24,895 nucleotides of DNA from a virus. Positions 4,902 to 12,657 of the stretch are shown one piece after another (position 1 is the first letter of the stretch; each line of letters opens with the position of its first letter). The position numbers were made by a program, and so were the translations under genes. The stretch covers positions 1-24,895 of the IMG/VR virus record IMGVR_UViG_3300014711_000007, one strand, 5' to 3'. The notes beneath the pieces were generated by a model. It saw nothing but the letters and a program-made list of their open reading frames with translations, was not told the DNA's origin and did no database searches.

Positions 4902-5255
4902 CTACCGGCTGTCTGGTGGTTTGTGGGGCGTGTGGACGGGGGGTGGCGCTGGGGTGGACATTTGGATCTGCAGCGTGGTGTTGGTCACGGCCTGCAGCAC
5001 GACCTGCCCCAGCCAGCGCAGGATGCGGGTGGTGATGGGGCTGGTGAGCAGGCCCACGGCCGCGCCGGTTTCGCTGCCTTCCATGGCCTCTGCCAGGTCG
5101 GCATCGATGGCGGCCGTGGCTGGCGTGGATGCAGCGGCAGATGGTGCAGGCGCATCGACAGGCGGTGGGTCCGTCGATGCGCAGGCGGTGAGGATGGCCA
5201 TGGCCACAAGGCCTGCGCACAAGGCCAGCGTGCGCGACATGGACAGCGGGCGCAT
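4902..5255 (-). CDS. Predicted lipoprotein of unknown role, 117 aa
   Basis: An N-terminal signal peptide (MRPLSMSRTLALCAGLVAMA) ends in the lipobox ILTAC with the lipidated cysteine at residue 25. The mature chain has a Pro/Ala-rich spacer (PPPVDAPAPSAAASTPAT), a helical acidic part (DADLAEAMEGSE), a hydrophobic stretch (TRILRWLGQVVLQAV) and a Pro/His-rich C-terminus (PAPPPVHTPHKPPDSR). The start at 5255 is preferred; an ATG at 5240 would still leave a usable signal. It sits between tail-fibre genes and the holin candidates. It could be a superinfection-exclusion lipoprotein or a lysis accessory, but no known family was recognised. Confidence 0.65.
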   Translation of the reverse strand: MRPLSMSRTLALCAGLVAMAILTACASTDPPPVDAPAPSAAASTPATAAIDADLAEAMEGSETGAAVGLLTSPITTRILRWLGQVVLQAVTNTTLQIQMSTPAPPPVHTPHKPPDSR

Positions 5256-5262
5256 GGTGGGC

Positions 5263-5694
5263 TTACCAGAAATACAGCTTGCGCAAGGCCATGTTTTCTG
5301 CATCTGCAACGGGCGTGTCGAGGATGGCTGTTTGCATGGCGGGCGTGACGGTGGTGACTTTGGTGCCGATGTAGGCCAGCGCTTGCGCGACCGAGGGGTG
5401 CTTCAGATCCACCCACTTGCGGATGCCGAGGTCGGTGAGCAGTGCTTTGACGCCGGGGTCGGTGGACGTGAGAACGGCCATCTTGGACGCGCCGAAGCGG
5501 TCGTAAAAAGGACCGAGGTCGATGAACCAGGTCCAGACTGGGGGGTCGGGTGGTGCAATGGGCTCTGGCGCGGGCGCTGCGGGCTCGGGCACCAGGCGGT
5601 AGCTGCCCGGGGCGAATGCGCTTTGCATGAATGCGGGGTCTGCGCTGATGGTGTTGGTGACCGCGCCGTTTTTGTCGAGGATTTCGTAAATCAT
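5263..5694 (-). CDS. Unknown tail-fibre-associated protein, 143 aa
   Basis: The N-terminal part (MIYEILDKNGAVTNTISAD) resembles the opening of phage tail-fibre assembly or fibre-associated proteins. A proline-rich linker follows (about residues 36-53, PEPAAPAPEPIAPPDPP), then a globular C-terminal part rich in Leu, Thr and Trp (WFIDLGPFYDRFGASKMAVL onwards). It starts three bases after the stop of the glycine-rich fibre gene, with GGGAGC as ribosome-binding site, which ties it to the fibre. I would call it a candidate chaperone or cap of the fibre; a small virion protein is the alternative. No catalytic motif is seen. Confidence 0.6.
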   Translation of the reverse strand: MIYEILDKNGAVTNTISADPAFMQSAFAPGSYRLVPEPAAPAPEPIAPPDPPVWTWFIDLGPFYDRFGASKMAVLTSTDPGVKALLTDLGIRKWVDLKHPSVAQALAYIGTKVTTVTPAMQTAILDTPVADAENMALRKLYFW

Positions 5695-5697
5695 GAT

Positions 5698-6747
5698 TTA
5701 AGCTCCCAAGAATTGAATGACCACACCGCCGACGCCGCCTCTGCCGCCGGCGAGGTATGAGCCGTTGGCGGCGGATGTGGAGATACCTCCACCACCTCCT
5801 CCCAAAATTCCACCTGGCCCGGCGTTCCCGCTTTTAGAATTAATGAAACAACCGGCCCCGCCCGCGTACACACCTCCAGAGCCGCAGAAATCAGTGAAGC
5901 TCTTAACGCCCCCAGCACCAGCATCACCCGCCAAAAAGGCATAAATAGAAGCATCGCGTGCACCGCGTAGTCCAATCGGGCACAGCAAATTCCCCGCACG
6001 AAAAGATTCACCCTCCAACACATAAGGAATCATGTAATTTGCAGGGGCTACACCCGATTGCAAAAATCTATCGAGATAGTTTGAATCGCCCACATATCTA
6101 GCACCTGCACCAAACCTGGAACCAAAAACCGGACCTGGATAAGCAAAGGTTGACGAATAGCCAGCAGACCCCAGCACCGAGCCACCCCCGTAGTCCGAGC
6201 CACTTGGCGTCACTACCGCATTGGGTGGCGTAAACCCATAAATGCCCACTGCCCCACCCCCGCAAGCCGCACCCGTGGCAGACAGCGTGACCGAATCAGA
6301 GCTGCCGCCCTTCACGTTGATGTCGCCCCCCGTGGCCGTGCCACCGGCTGGGGCTGTGAGGGTGCCAGTGGTGGCGGTGCTTTGGATGCCGCCTGCGCCG
6401 CCGCTGGCAGTCAGGGCCACGCCCGTGCCGGTGACGGTGGTGTTGCCGCCGGCGTTGCCGTTGATGCCTGGCGCGTTGTCCAGTCCACTGACGGCCGCGC
6501 CGCCTGCGCCCACCACCAGCGTGAGGACTTGTCCGGCGGTGAGGTAGGCCATCTCCATGGCCACGCCACCGGCTGCACCGCCGATGGCCGCGCCATTGAG
6601 CGCAGCCTTGGCCCCTGAGCCACCCGCGCCAATGGCCGCAATCAAGTATTTGCCTGCAAACGGGGCCGTGAAAGTGCCCGATTGCAAGATCATGCGCTGC
6701 CAGTTGACAGCGCCGCTGCCGCCCAAAAATTCACTCATCGTGCTCAT
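5698..6747 (-). CDS. Glycine-rich tail fibre / receptor-binding protein, 349 aa
   Basis: The N-terminus (MSTMSEFLGGSGAVNWQRMI, then SGTFTAPFAGKYLIAAIGAGG) is typical of phage glycine-rich fibre proteins. It is followed by repeated GGxGG and GAGG segments (GGAAGG, GGAGGIQ, GGTATGGDINVKGGSSD) and ends with GGGGGGIST and GGRGGVGGVVIQFLGA. Glycine-rich beta-helical sandwiches of this kind form receptor-binding tips. The C-terminal half (about 5820-6240) is clearly more A+T rich than the flanking DNA, as expected of a receptor-binding module exchanged between phages. The start has AAGGAC about 9 bases upstream; M4 is an alternative start. It follows the 228-residue tail protein with an 18-base gap. 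Confidence 0.8.
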   Translation of the reverse strand: MSTMSEFLGGSGAVNWQRMILQSGTFTAPFAGKYLIAAIGAGGSGAKAALNGAAIGGAAGGVAMEMAYLTAGQVLTLVVGAGGAAVSGLDNAPGINGNAGGNTTVTGTGVALTASGGAGGIQSTATTGTLTAPAGGTATGGDINVKGGSSDSVTLSATGAACGGGAVGIYGFTPPNAVVTPSGSDYGGGSVLGSAGYSSTFAYPGPVFGSRFGAGARYVGDSNYLDRFLQSGVAPANYMIPYVLEGESFRAGNLLCPIGLRGARDASIYAFLAGDAGAGGVKSFTDFCGSGGVYAGGAGCFINSKSGNAGPGGILGGGGGGISTSAANGSYLAGGRGGVGGVVIQFLGA

Positions 6748-6765
6748 GTCTGTGTCCTTGGTTGT

Positions 6766-7452
6766 TTATTCAAAAATCCAGCCGCGTGTGGCGTCCGCGT
6801 AAATCAGGGTGCCGAAATACGCGGGGCTGTTGACCACCATGTCTTCGGCGCGGCCCATGATGTTTTTGCCGTTGCGCCCGATGACCGGGGTGGCCGTGCC
6901 GCTGCGGTTGCTGAAGGTGACCCAGTCACCCGCTGCAGGCGATGCGGGCAGCGTGAGGGTGCAGCTGGCCGTGATGACATACAGCGTGAATTTGTTGGCC
7001 GTGGTGTTGGTGCTGATGACCAACACGGCGGGCTTGATGCCGGTAACGGGCTCCCAATTGGTGGGGTCTGCCGACGGGTCGGTGGTGCCTGCACCGGCCG
7101 TGCGGCGGCGGTAGGTCTGGAAGTTGAGCGGGGACCACGCGACGATGCCGATGGCATACGTGGTGCCCGACACCCAGGCGGCGGCTGCGCTGGCTTGCTG
7201 TGCGGCTGTGGCGGCTGTGTTGGCTGCTGTGGCTGAGCCTGCGGCGGCGGTGGCGCTGGCTGCTGCAGCGGTGGCGCGGTCTTGCGCGTGCAGCGCGTTG
7301 GCGTAAGTGTCGGCCGCAAGCTGGTTGACCTGGGGCACCATGGCTTGCTGGGCCAGCAGCGTGGCATCGGCCCGGGCGTCAAAGGTGCCGGGGTCTGACG
7401 TGGTGGGTGGCGTGGGCAGCGGGTTGGCGGGGGTGGGGATGACAAGGGGCAT
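6766..7452 (-). CDS. Tail fibre-like protein with Ala-rich coil and carbohydrate-binding motif, 228 aa
   Basis: Residues 1-25 are proline rich. Residues 50-92 form an Ala/Thr-rich helical coil (AQDRATAAAASATAAAGSAT...). Residues 93-133 match a CBM5/12-like pattern, W-x5-Y...Y-R...DPTNW, with W93, Y99, Y114 and W133 as likely sugar-contacting aromatics. The C-terminal beta-rich region (about 138-228) includes LTLPASPAAGDWVTFSNRSG and ends ATRGWIFE, a typical fibre-tip domain. The overall plan (trimeric coil, binding module, beta tip) fits a tail or side-fibre subunit. It starts 3 bases after the stop of the 304-residue gene. No chaperone-cleavage motif was recognised. Confidence 0.7.
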   Translation of the reverse strand: MPLVIPTPANPLPTPPTTSDPGTFDARADATLLAQQAMVPQVNQLAADTYANALHAQDRATAAAASATAAAGSATAANTAATAAQQASAAAAWVSGTTYAIGIVAWSPLNFQTYRRRTAGAGTTDPSADPTNWEPVTGIKPAVLVISTNTTANKFTLYVITASCTLTLPASPAAGDWVTFSNRSGTATPVIGRNGKNIMGRAEDMVVNSPAYFGTLIYADATRGWIFE

Positions 7453-7455
7453 GGG

Positions 7456-8370
7456 TCAGATCTCTTCCAGGGTGATGGTGGCGGTGGCGTGCGTTGCGCC
7501 GGTCATGCGGATGGGCCAGCTGCGGTAGATGCCCAGGATGAGCAGGCTCTCGAAGTAGCTGTTGTCGGTCTGGTCATCGATGCCGGACCACACAGCGGGC
7601 GTGCTGTCCAGATCGGCCCGCAGTTCTTCGACGGCGGGCACCAGCGCCGCGGGCATGAAAACGGTTTGTGTGGTCTTGGGGGCGGTGCCCACTTTGCGCA
7701 GCGTGGCGTTGCCGAATGCGTCACGGTCGACGCTGCTGAAAGTGAGTCGATCGCTTTCGGGGTCCACCAGCGTGCTGCCCACAAACTGCGCCTGCCCCAG
7801 CACCAGGGCCCCGCATTTGACAGCGCCCCGGGCGCTGCTGAGGCTGACGGTGATGATGCCGTCGGCGTAGGGTGGCAGGTCGAATTTGATGACGCTTTTG
7901 CGGTAACGAAAGCGGCCAAAGAAGTATTGCGTCCAACTGCCCGTGCGGCGAAGTTGCAGGGCTTGCGTGTGGCTGTACACGGGCTGTCCGCCAGACGTCA
8001 TGCTGATCGTGACGCTGTCGGCATCGAGGCCCATGAGGGCGATGCTGTCCACCCGTTGGCCGGGTGTGATGCTGACCGTGATGGTGGCCGTGGGGGTGGC
8101 GGTGACGACCGTCTGGCTGTTGCGCTGCAGGTCAAACATGGCCCATCTGTTCGTGGATGCGACATCCAGCCAGTTGACCGGGTCTGACTCGGGCGCCGTG
8201 GGGGTGGTGCCTGCGACCAGGCGCTCGTAAATGCGGTGGGTGCTGGTGCGGATGACGCGCGCGCCCACGGCGTAGGCGGTGGCGGCTGCCCACGCGGGGT
8301 GGTCGGCCTCGGGCACGGTGGATGCGGTGAGCATCGCCGTGGTGAGGGGGATGGGTGGAATGACTTTCAT
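7456..8370 (-). CDS. Putative tail-tip protein with N-terminal carbohydrate-binding motif, 304 aa
   Basis: This gene lies directly after the tape measure (24-base gap, AAAGAGCAAG as RBS), the position of a distal tail or tip protein. Residues 27-67 contain the same W...Y...Y-R...DP-x-NW layout as the next protein (W27, Y33, Y48, W67). The remainder is beta rich: TPTATITVSITPGQRVDSIA, then SVTISMTSGGQPVYSH and YRKSVIKFDLPPYADG, with a final WPIRMTGATHATATITLEEI. A galactose-binding-like or jelly-roll fold is plausible. I could not match it to lambda M, L, K, I or J, or confidently to a Dit protein, so its structural role is inferred from position. Confidence 0.65.
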   Translation of the reverse strand: MKVIPPIPLTTAMLTASTVPEADHPAWAAATAYAVGARVIRTSTHRIYERLVAGTTPTAPESDPVNWLDVASTNRWAMFDLQRNSQTVVTATPTATITVSITPGQRVDSIALMGLDADSVTISMTSGGQPVYSHTQALQLRRTGSWTQYFFGRFRYRKSVIKFDLPPYADGIITVSLSSARGAVKCGALVLGQAQFVGSTLVDPESDRLTFSSVDRDAFGNATLRKVGTAPKTTQTVFMPAALVPAVEELRADLDSTPAVWSGIDDQTDNSYFESLLILGIYRSWPIRMTGATHATATITLEEI

Positions 8371-8394
8371 GGGCGGTCTTGCTCTTTGGCGGAT

Positions 8395-11300
8395 TTAGGC
8401 GGGCACGGTCCGCATGGCCACACCGTCACGGGTGACTTGCACCAACAGGTCTTTGGTCTTGAGGGTGTTGGTGGCGGTGGCCGCGCCGCTGGCTTCCAGC
8501 CGGGCGACTTGGGCGCGAAGGGCTTGCAGTTCTTGCAGCAAGGCGGCGTTGGGGTCGGCCTGTGGCGATGCGGTGGGCATGCTCAGCGGCTGCAGCTGGG
8601 GCGCAAAGCCTGTGCTGTAAATGGGCTGCGCGGGCGATGCGCCTGCAGGGTTGGTCAAGCTGGCAGCGGACACGGGCCGGCCGCTGATGAGGCCCAGCGT
8701 TTGGGCCAGCATGCCTGCGGTCTGACCCTGGATGCGCTTGAGGTCGATGGCGCTGGTGGCACTTGCAGCAGCGGCGTCGAGCAGCGTTTTGCTGAGCTGG
8801 GGCAGCGACTGCGCGGCGGTCTGGTCACCCGCACGGGCCTGCGCTGTGGCGATGGCAAATTGCGTCTGCGCGGTGGACAGGCTGTAAGCCGTGCCGGTGG
8901 TCAGCACGCCACGGATGCGGTTGATTTCGTCGGTGATGCTGTCGCCGATGCTGGCCCATGCGGAGCGCACCTGCTCTGCAGCGCGGGCCGATTCTTGCGC
9001 GGCCGATGCGGCGGCTGCGGCCTGGTCTTTGGCGGCTTGCTCTGCGGCAGCGTCGGCGGCTTGCTTGTCTTTAAGGGTCTGGATCTGGTCGTACAGGCCG
9101 CGATTGGCCTCGCTGATCGCGTTGCGCTCACGCTCACGCAGGGCTGCCGTGTTGCCCAGCAGTTGGTCGAGTTGGGTTTGCAGGCCTAGTGCTTCTTGTG
9201 TGATGGCTTGCTGGGCTTGGGCGGCTTGTTCTGCGGCTGTGCGGCTGTCTTGCAGGGCGTTGATCTGGTCGTACAGGGCACGGTTGCTTTCGTCGAGCGC
9301 GTTGCGCTCTTTTTCGCGCAGGGCTGCCGTGTTGCCCAGCAGCTGGTCGAGTTGGGTTTGCAGTCCGTCACGCTGTTGGGCGATGGCGGCTTGGGCTTGG
9401 GCGGCTTGTTCTGCGGCCACTTTGCTGTCTTGCAACGAGATGATTTGGTCGTACAGGGCTCGGTTGCTTTCTTGCAGCGCGTCACGCTCAAATTTTCTGA
9501 GCATGACGGTGTTGCCTTCGGCTTGCAGCAGCTGCCGAGTGAGTCCTGCACGCTCTTGCATGGTGGCCGCGTAGATTTGGGCCAGCTGCTGTGCGGTGGC
9601 CCCGGCGCCCAGCACGACTTGCGCCATGCCGTCGGCGCTCTTTTGCAGCAGCTGGTTGATGCGCTCCAGCTTTTGGGGTTCGCTCAGGCCGTCCAGCACG
9701 AGGCCGAGTTGCTCGATGTCGGGGTGCACTTGCACATCGCCCACGGCCATGGTGAATTGGTTGACTTTGTCGGTGCTCAGACCGAGGTCTTTGGCCATTT
9801 GCGCGGTGCTGGTGCGCAGGGTGACAAAAGCGTTTTCCAGAGCGGCGGTTTGGGCTGTGGCGGCAAGGCCTTGCACGCTGTAGCTGGGGCCGTTGAACAG
9901 GGTGCCGCCACGGCGCTGCAGGTCGTAGCTTTGCAAGCTGCCCGTGCCCAGCGTGCCCACCAAGCCACCACCCACGGTTTTTTCGCTTCGGAAAACGCCC
10001 AGGGCGTTGAGCGCGGCCACGGCGGCGGCGACGTAGGGCCCAGCTGCTGCGGCGCTGGCCATGATGGACGAGCCGCCTGCAGCGGCCGTGCCTGCACCGG
10101 CTGCGGTGCCGTAGGCGCCGTTGGCGGCCAGCATGGCACTCAGGCCGTCGCCGTAGACCGCTGCGGCGGCGTTGCCGTAGAGCGTCGCACCCACGTTGGC
10201 GGCGCTCATCGTGCCTGCGGCCCACTGAGCCCCCAGGCTGAATGCGGTGTTGCCCGCCTGGTAGGCGCTGTAAGCGTTGCTGGCAGCGTTGACGCCATTG
10301 ACGCCTTGGGCCGTTGCCATGCCCGGCGCACCCAAGCCCACCGCCCCCATGCCCAGCGTGACCACGCCAGAGATGACTGGGCGTAGGACCATGGTCTTGA
10401 ACATGTTGATCAGCGTGTCGCGCAGGTTTTGCGCAAAGGTTTTGCCGTTTTCAAAACCGCGCATGAGCGCGTCGCTCAGGGCGTCCTGGATTTTGTCGGC
10501 CGTTTTTTGCCATTCTTTTTGCGCGTCTTCGGCCGCTTTGGCGTTGGCTTTGCGCATGTCTTCCAATGTCTCGGCCGTGCCGCGCTCGCGTTTGGCCGCT
10601 GCCAGGTCTCGCAAGGCTGCGGCTTGTTCGCGGATTTTTTTGATGAGCAATTCGGGCTCGCCGGCCTCGGCCATGGTGTTGGCCAAGCGTTCTTTGCTGG
10701 CGGCGCTGTCGATGTATTTGGCGGCCGTCAGGTCGGCAATGGCTTCTTTGGTGAGCCCGATGCTGGCCATGGCTTCGCGCTCAGCTACTGCCTGTTTTTT
10801 GAGGGCTTCTGTGTCTTTTTCTGTTTGGCCGACAGCGGCGGCTTGGAGCTTGATGCTGTCCGAGATGTATTTGGAGACGTCTTTTTCGGCCTCGATGCGG
10901 CGCTGGATGTTTGCGAGTGTTTCGGCCTCGCTCAGGGCCTTGTCTTTTTGCAGGCGCACCTGTGCCGTCAGGTTGCCTTTGAGCTCTTCGCGGATTTTGA
11001 GCACGGCTTTTTCGCCGGTGGTGAGCTTGTCCATTTCGGCGCCTTGCTGCTGCAGGGCGTCCAGGTACAGCTGGGCCTCTTTGACTTGGGCGCGCAGGTT
11101 GGCCGCTTCGGATTCGCCTGCGCCCAATGCGCCACCGCCTTTTTTGGCGTAGCTGGCGCGGATCTGCTGGATGCGCTCTTCGATTTCGGCTTGGGTCTTG
11201 CCCGCCTTGACCATGGTCGCGGTTTGCTGCGCAATGTCGTTGCGCATCTTTTGCTCGTCGCTCAGGTACTTCAGGCCGTCTTGCTGCGCCTTGATGCCTG

Positions 11301-12657
11301 CCTCTTCGCGGGCGATGCGCTCTGCTGCGCTGTCACCGGCACGCTTTTGCAGGCGCTCCATCTCACCGATGTAGCCCACCTGCTCACGCAGCTTGGCGAT
11401 CTCTTTGTCGAGCGCGGGGGCAAAGGCGCTGTCGTTGCTGACGCGCTTGCGCTTTTCCAGCGCGGCTTCGAGGTTCTTTTGCGCCACGCTCAGTTGCGCG
11501 CCAACGCTGACCGGACGTCCCACGCCCAGCATCGCGTCCCATGCACCCGATGCGGCGTTTTTGATGCCGCTCCAGGCCCTCTCGATCGTGCCTGCGTTGG
11601 CCAACACTTCGGCGGTGCGGCCTTTGAGCGCCTGGTTGTAGGCATCTTGCGCCATGCTGGCGGCTTTGGTGGTTTGCCCCAGGTCTTGCGCAGCTTTGAT
11701 TTGCGCGTAGGTGCTGGCCGTCAGGTAGTGCATCGAATCGTTGAGCTTGAGCGATGCGGCCGCAGGGTCTTTGGCCAGGTCTGCAAAGTTTTTGGCGATG
11801 TCTTTGACGGCGATGCCCAGCGTGCGCTCGGCATCGAGGGCGGTGGTGGCAAAGCCCAGCAGGCTGGCGCGGCCCACTTCGCCGGTGGCAGCCAGTTGGG
11901 CCAGGGCGGCAGCGGCTGCGCCGGTGGTTTTGCCCCACCCCGCACCGATGCTTTCGGCCATGCCGGCGAGCTGGGCCACGCTGGCACCGGCGGCGTTGCC
12001 GGTCATGACGAGCGACTTGCGGAATTCTTCGGCCTCCTGACTGCCTTTGTAAATCGCGTAACCCCAAACACCAGCAGCTGCAGCGGCCACGGTGAAGGGG
12101 TTGACCAGGCCGACCACATAGCCGCCCAATGCGCGCGCGGCGTTGCCAGCGCCCCCAAACATGTCTTTGAGCTGCCCGCCTTGCTGCAACAACACGGTGA
12201 GCGGCGCTTGCCCGCCTTGCAACGACGTGACGATGTCGGTGAACTGCGCGGGCACGCCACGCATGGCCGCTGCGGTTTGTTTGGCCGATACGCCCACTTT
12301 GGCGTTGGCTTCTTCCACGGCGCGCATGGCGTCCAGGTGCGGCTTGATGGCGGCCATGTCGAGGCCGCGTTGCTTGGCCAAGACTTCGAAGTATTTGGCG
12401 GTGCCCTTTTCGCCTGCCTCGTATGCAGCGGTGGCGCGCTGCACGCTGGCGATCATGCTGCGTGTGGCGGTCTCTTGCTCTTTGGCGGAGGCTTTGGCTT
12501 GCTCGCCCATGCCTTTCATGGCTTGGGCGGTGTTGGCGGCTTCTTTGCTGACTTGCTGGCCCATGCCTTGGGCAGCGCGCTCAACGCGCTTGAAGCCGTC
12601 TTCGGCCGGGCCAGCGTTGACGCCTATCTCCAGCTGTGCTTTGCGGGTGTCGGTCAT
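8395..12657 (-). CDS. Tail tape measure protein, 1420 aa
   Basis: This protein sets tail length and spans the tail tube. The N-terminal region contains the lambda-type tape measure block at about residues 135-169 (VPAQFTDIVTSLQGGQAPLT onward), then a hydrophobic stretch at about 172-202. Long helical, Ala/Glu/Lys-rich coils run from about 400 to 740, followed by the RGFENGKTFAQNLRDTLINM block near 760 and a long Ala/Gly-rich hydrophobic region. Residues 1040-1219 are three tandem 60-residue repeats centred on NRALYDQI and LLGNTAALRE. The start ATG overlaps the stop of the GT frameshift product (12654-12656), as in lambda where H follows T. By the usual ~1.5 angstrom per residue rule the tail would be roughly 200 nm. 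Confidence 0.95.
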   Translation of the reverse strand: MTDTRKAQLEIGVNAGPAEDGFKRVERAAQGMGQQVSKEAANTAQAMKGMGEQAKASAKEQETATRSMIASVQRATAAYEAGEKGTAKYFEVLAKQRGLDMAAIKPHLDAMRAVEEANAKVGVSAKQTAAAMRGVPAQFTDIVTSLQGGQAPLTVLLQQGGQLKDMFGGAGNAARALGGYVVGLVNPFTVAAAAAGVWGYAIYKGSQEAEEFRKSLVMTGNAAGASVAQLAGMAESIGAGWGKTTGAAAAALAQLAATGEVGRASLLGFATTALDAERTLGIAVKDIAKNFADLAKDPAAASLKLNDSMHYLTASTYAQIKAAQDLGQTTKAASMAQDAYNQALKGRTAEVLANAGTIERAWSGIKNAASGAWDAMLGVGRPVSVGAQLSVAQKNLEAALEKRKRVSNDSAFAPALDKEIAKLREQVGYIGEMERLQKRAGDSAAERIAREEAGIKAQQDGLKYLSDEQKMRNDIAQQTATMVKAGKTQAEIEERIQQIRASYAKKGGGALGAGESEAANLRAQVKEAQLYLDALQQQGAEMDKLTTGEKAVLKIREELKGNLTAQVRLQKDKALSEAETLANIQRRIEAEKDVSKYISDSIKLQAAAVGQTEKDTEALKKQAVAEREAMASIGLTKEAIADLTAAKYIDSAASKERLANTMAEAGEPELLIKKIREQAAALRDLAAAKRERGTAETLEDMRKANAKAAEDAQKEWQKTADKIQDALSDALMRGFENGKTFAQNLRDTLINMFKTMVLRPVISGVVTLGMGAVGLGAPGMATAQGVNGVNAASNAYSAYQAGNTAFSLGAQWAAGTMSAANVGATLYGNAAAAVYGDGLSAMLAANGAYGTAAGAGTAAAGGSSIMASAAAAGPYVAAAVAALNALGVFRSEKTVGGGLVGTLGTGSLQSYDLQRRGGTLFNGPSYSVQGLAATAQTAALENAFVTLRTSTAQMAKDLGLSTDKVNQFTMAVGDVQVHPDIEQLGLVLDGLSEPQKLERINQLLQKSADGMAQVVLGAGATAQQLAQIYAATMQERAGLTRQLLQAEGNTVMLRKFERDALQESNRALYDQIISLQDSKVAAEQAAQAQAAIAQQRDGLQTQLDQLLGNTAALREKERNALDESNRALYDQINALQDSRTAAEQAAQAQQAITQEALGLQTQLDQLLGNTAALRERERNAISEANRGLYDQIQTLKDKQAADAAAEQAAKDQAAAAASAAQESARAAEQVRSAWASIGDSITDEINRIRGVLTTGTAYSLSTAQTQFAIATAQARAGDQTAAQSLPQLSKTLLDAAAASATSAIDLKRIQGQTAGMLAQTLGLISGRPVSAASLTNPAGASPAQPIYSTGFAPQLQPLSMPTASPQADPNAALLQELQALRAQVARLEASGAATATNTLKTKDLLVQVTRDGVAMRTVPA
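9001..9540 (-). repeat. Three tandem 180-bp (60-residue) repeats in the tape measure gene
   Basis: Units run 9540-9361, 9360-9181 and 9180-9001 in coding order, exactly in frame. The last two begin QTQLDQLLGNTAALRE and share long identical stretches of DNA; the first is more diverged (TRQLLQAEGNTVMLRK). Each carries an NR-A/G-LYDQI core. Unequal recombination here would change tail length in 60-residue steps. Confidence 0.85.

Noticed and set aside
4504-5220. 238-codon frame containing the holin candidate
   Set aside because: The upstream 108 codons overlap the whole lipoprotein gene and are Arg/His/Gly-rich shadow sequence; the ATG at 4896 gives a clean membrane protein.
5698-6747. Possible diversity-generating retroelement target in the fibre gene
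   Set aside because: No reverse transcriptase, template repeat or accessory gene is seen nearby, and the repeats are simple glycine-rich codons.
9001-9540. CRISPR-like appearance of regularly spaced repeats
   Set aside because: The repeats are in-frame 180-bp coding units of the tape measure without spacers.
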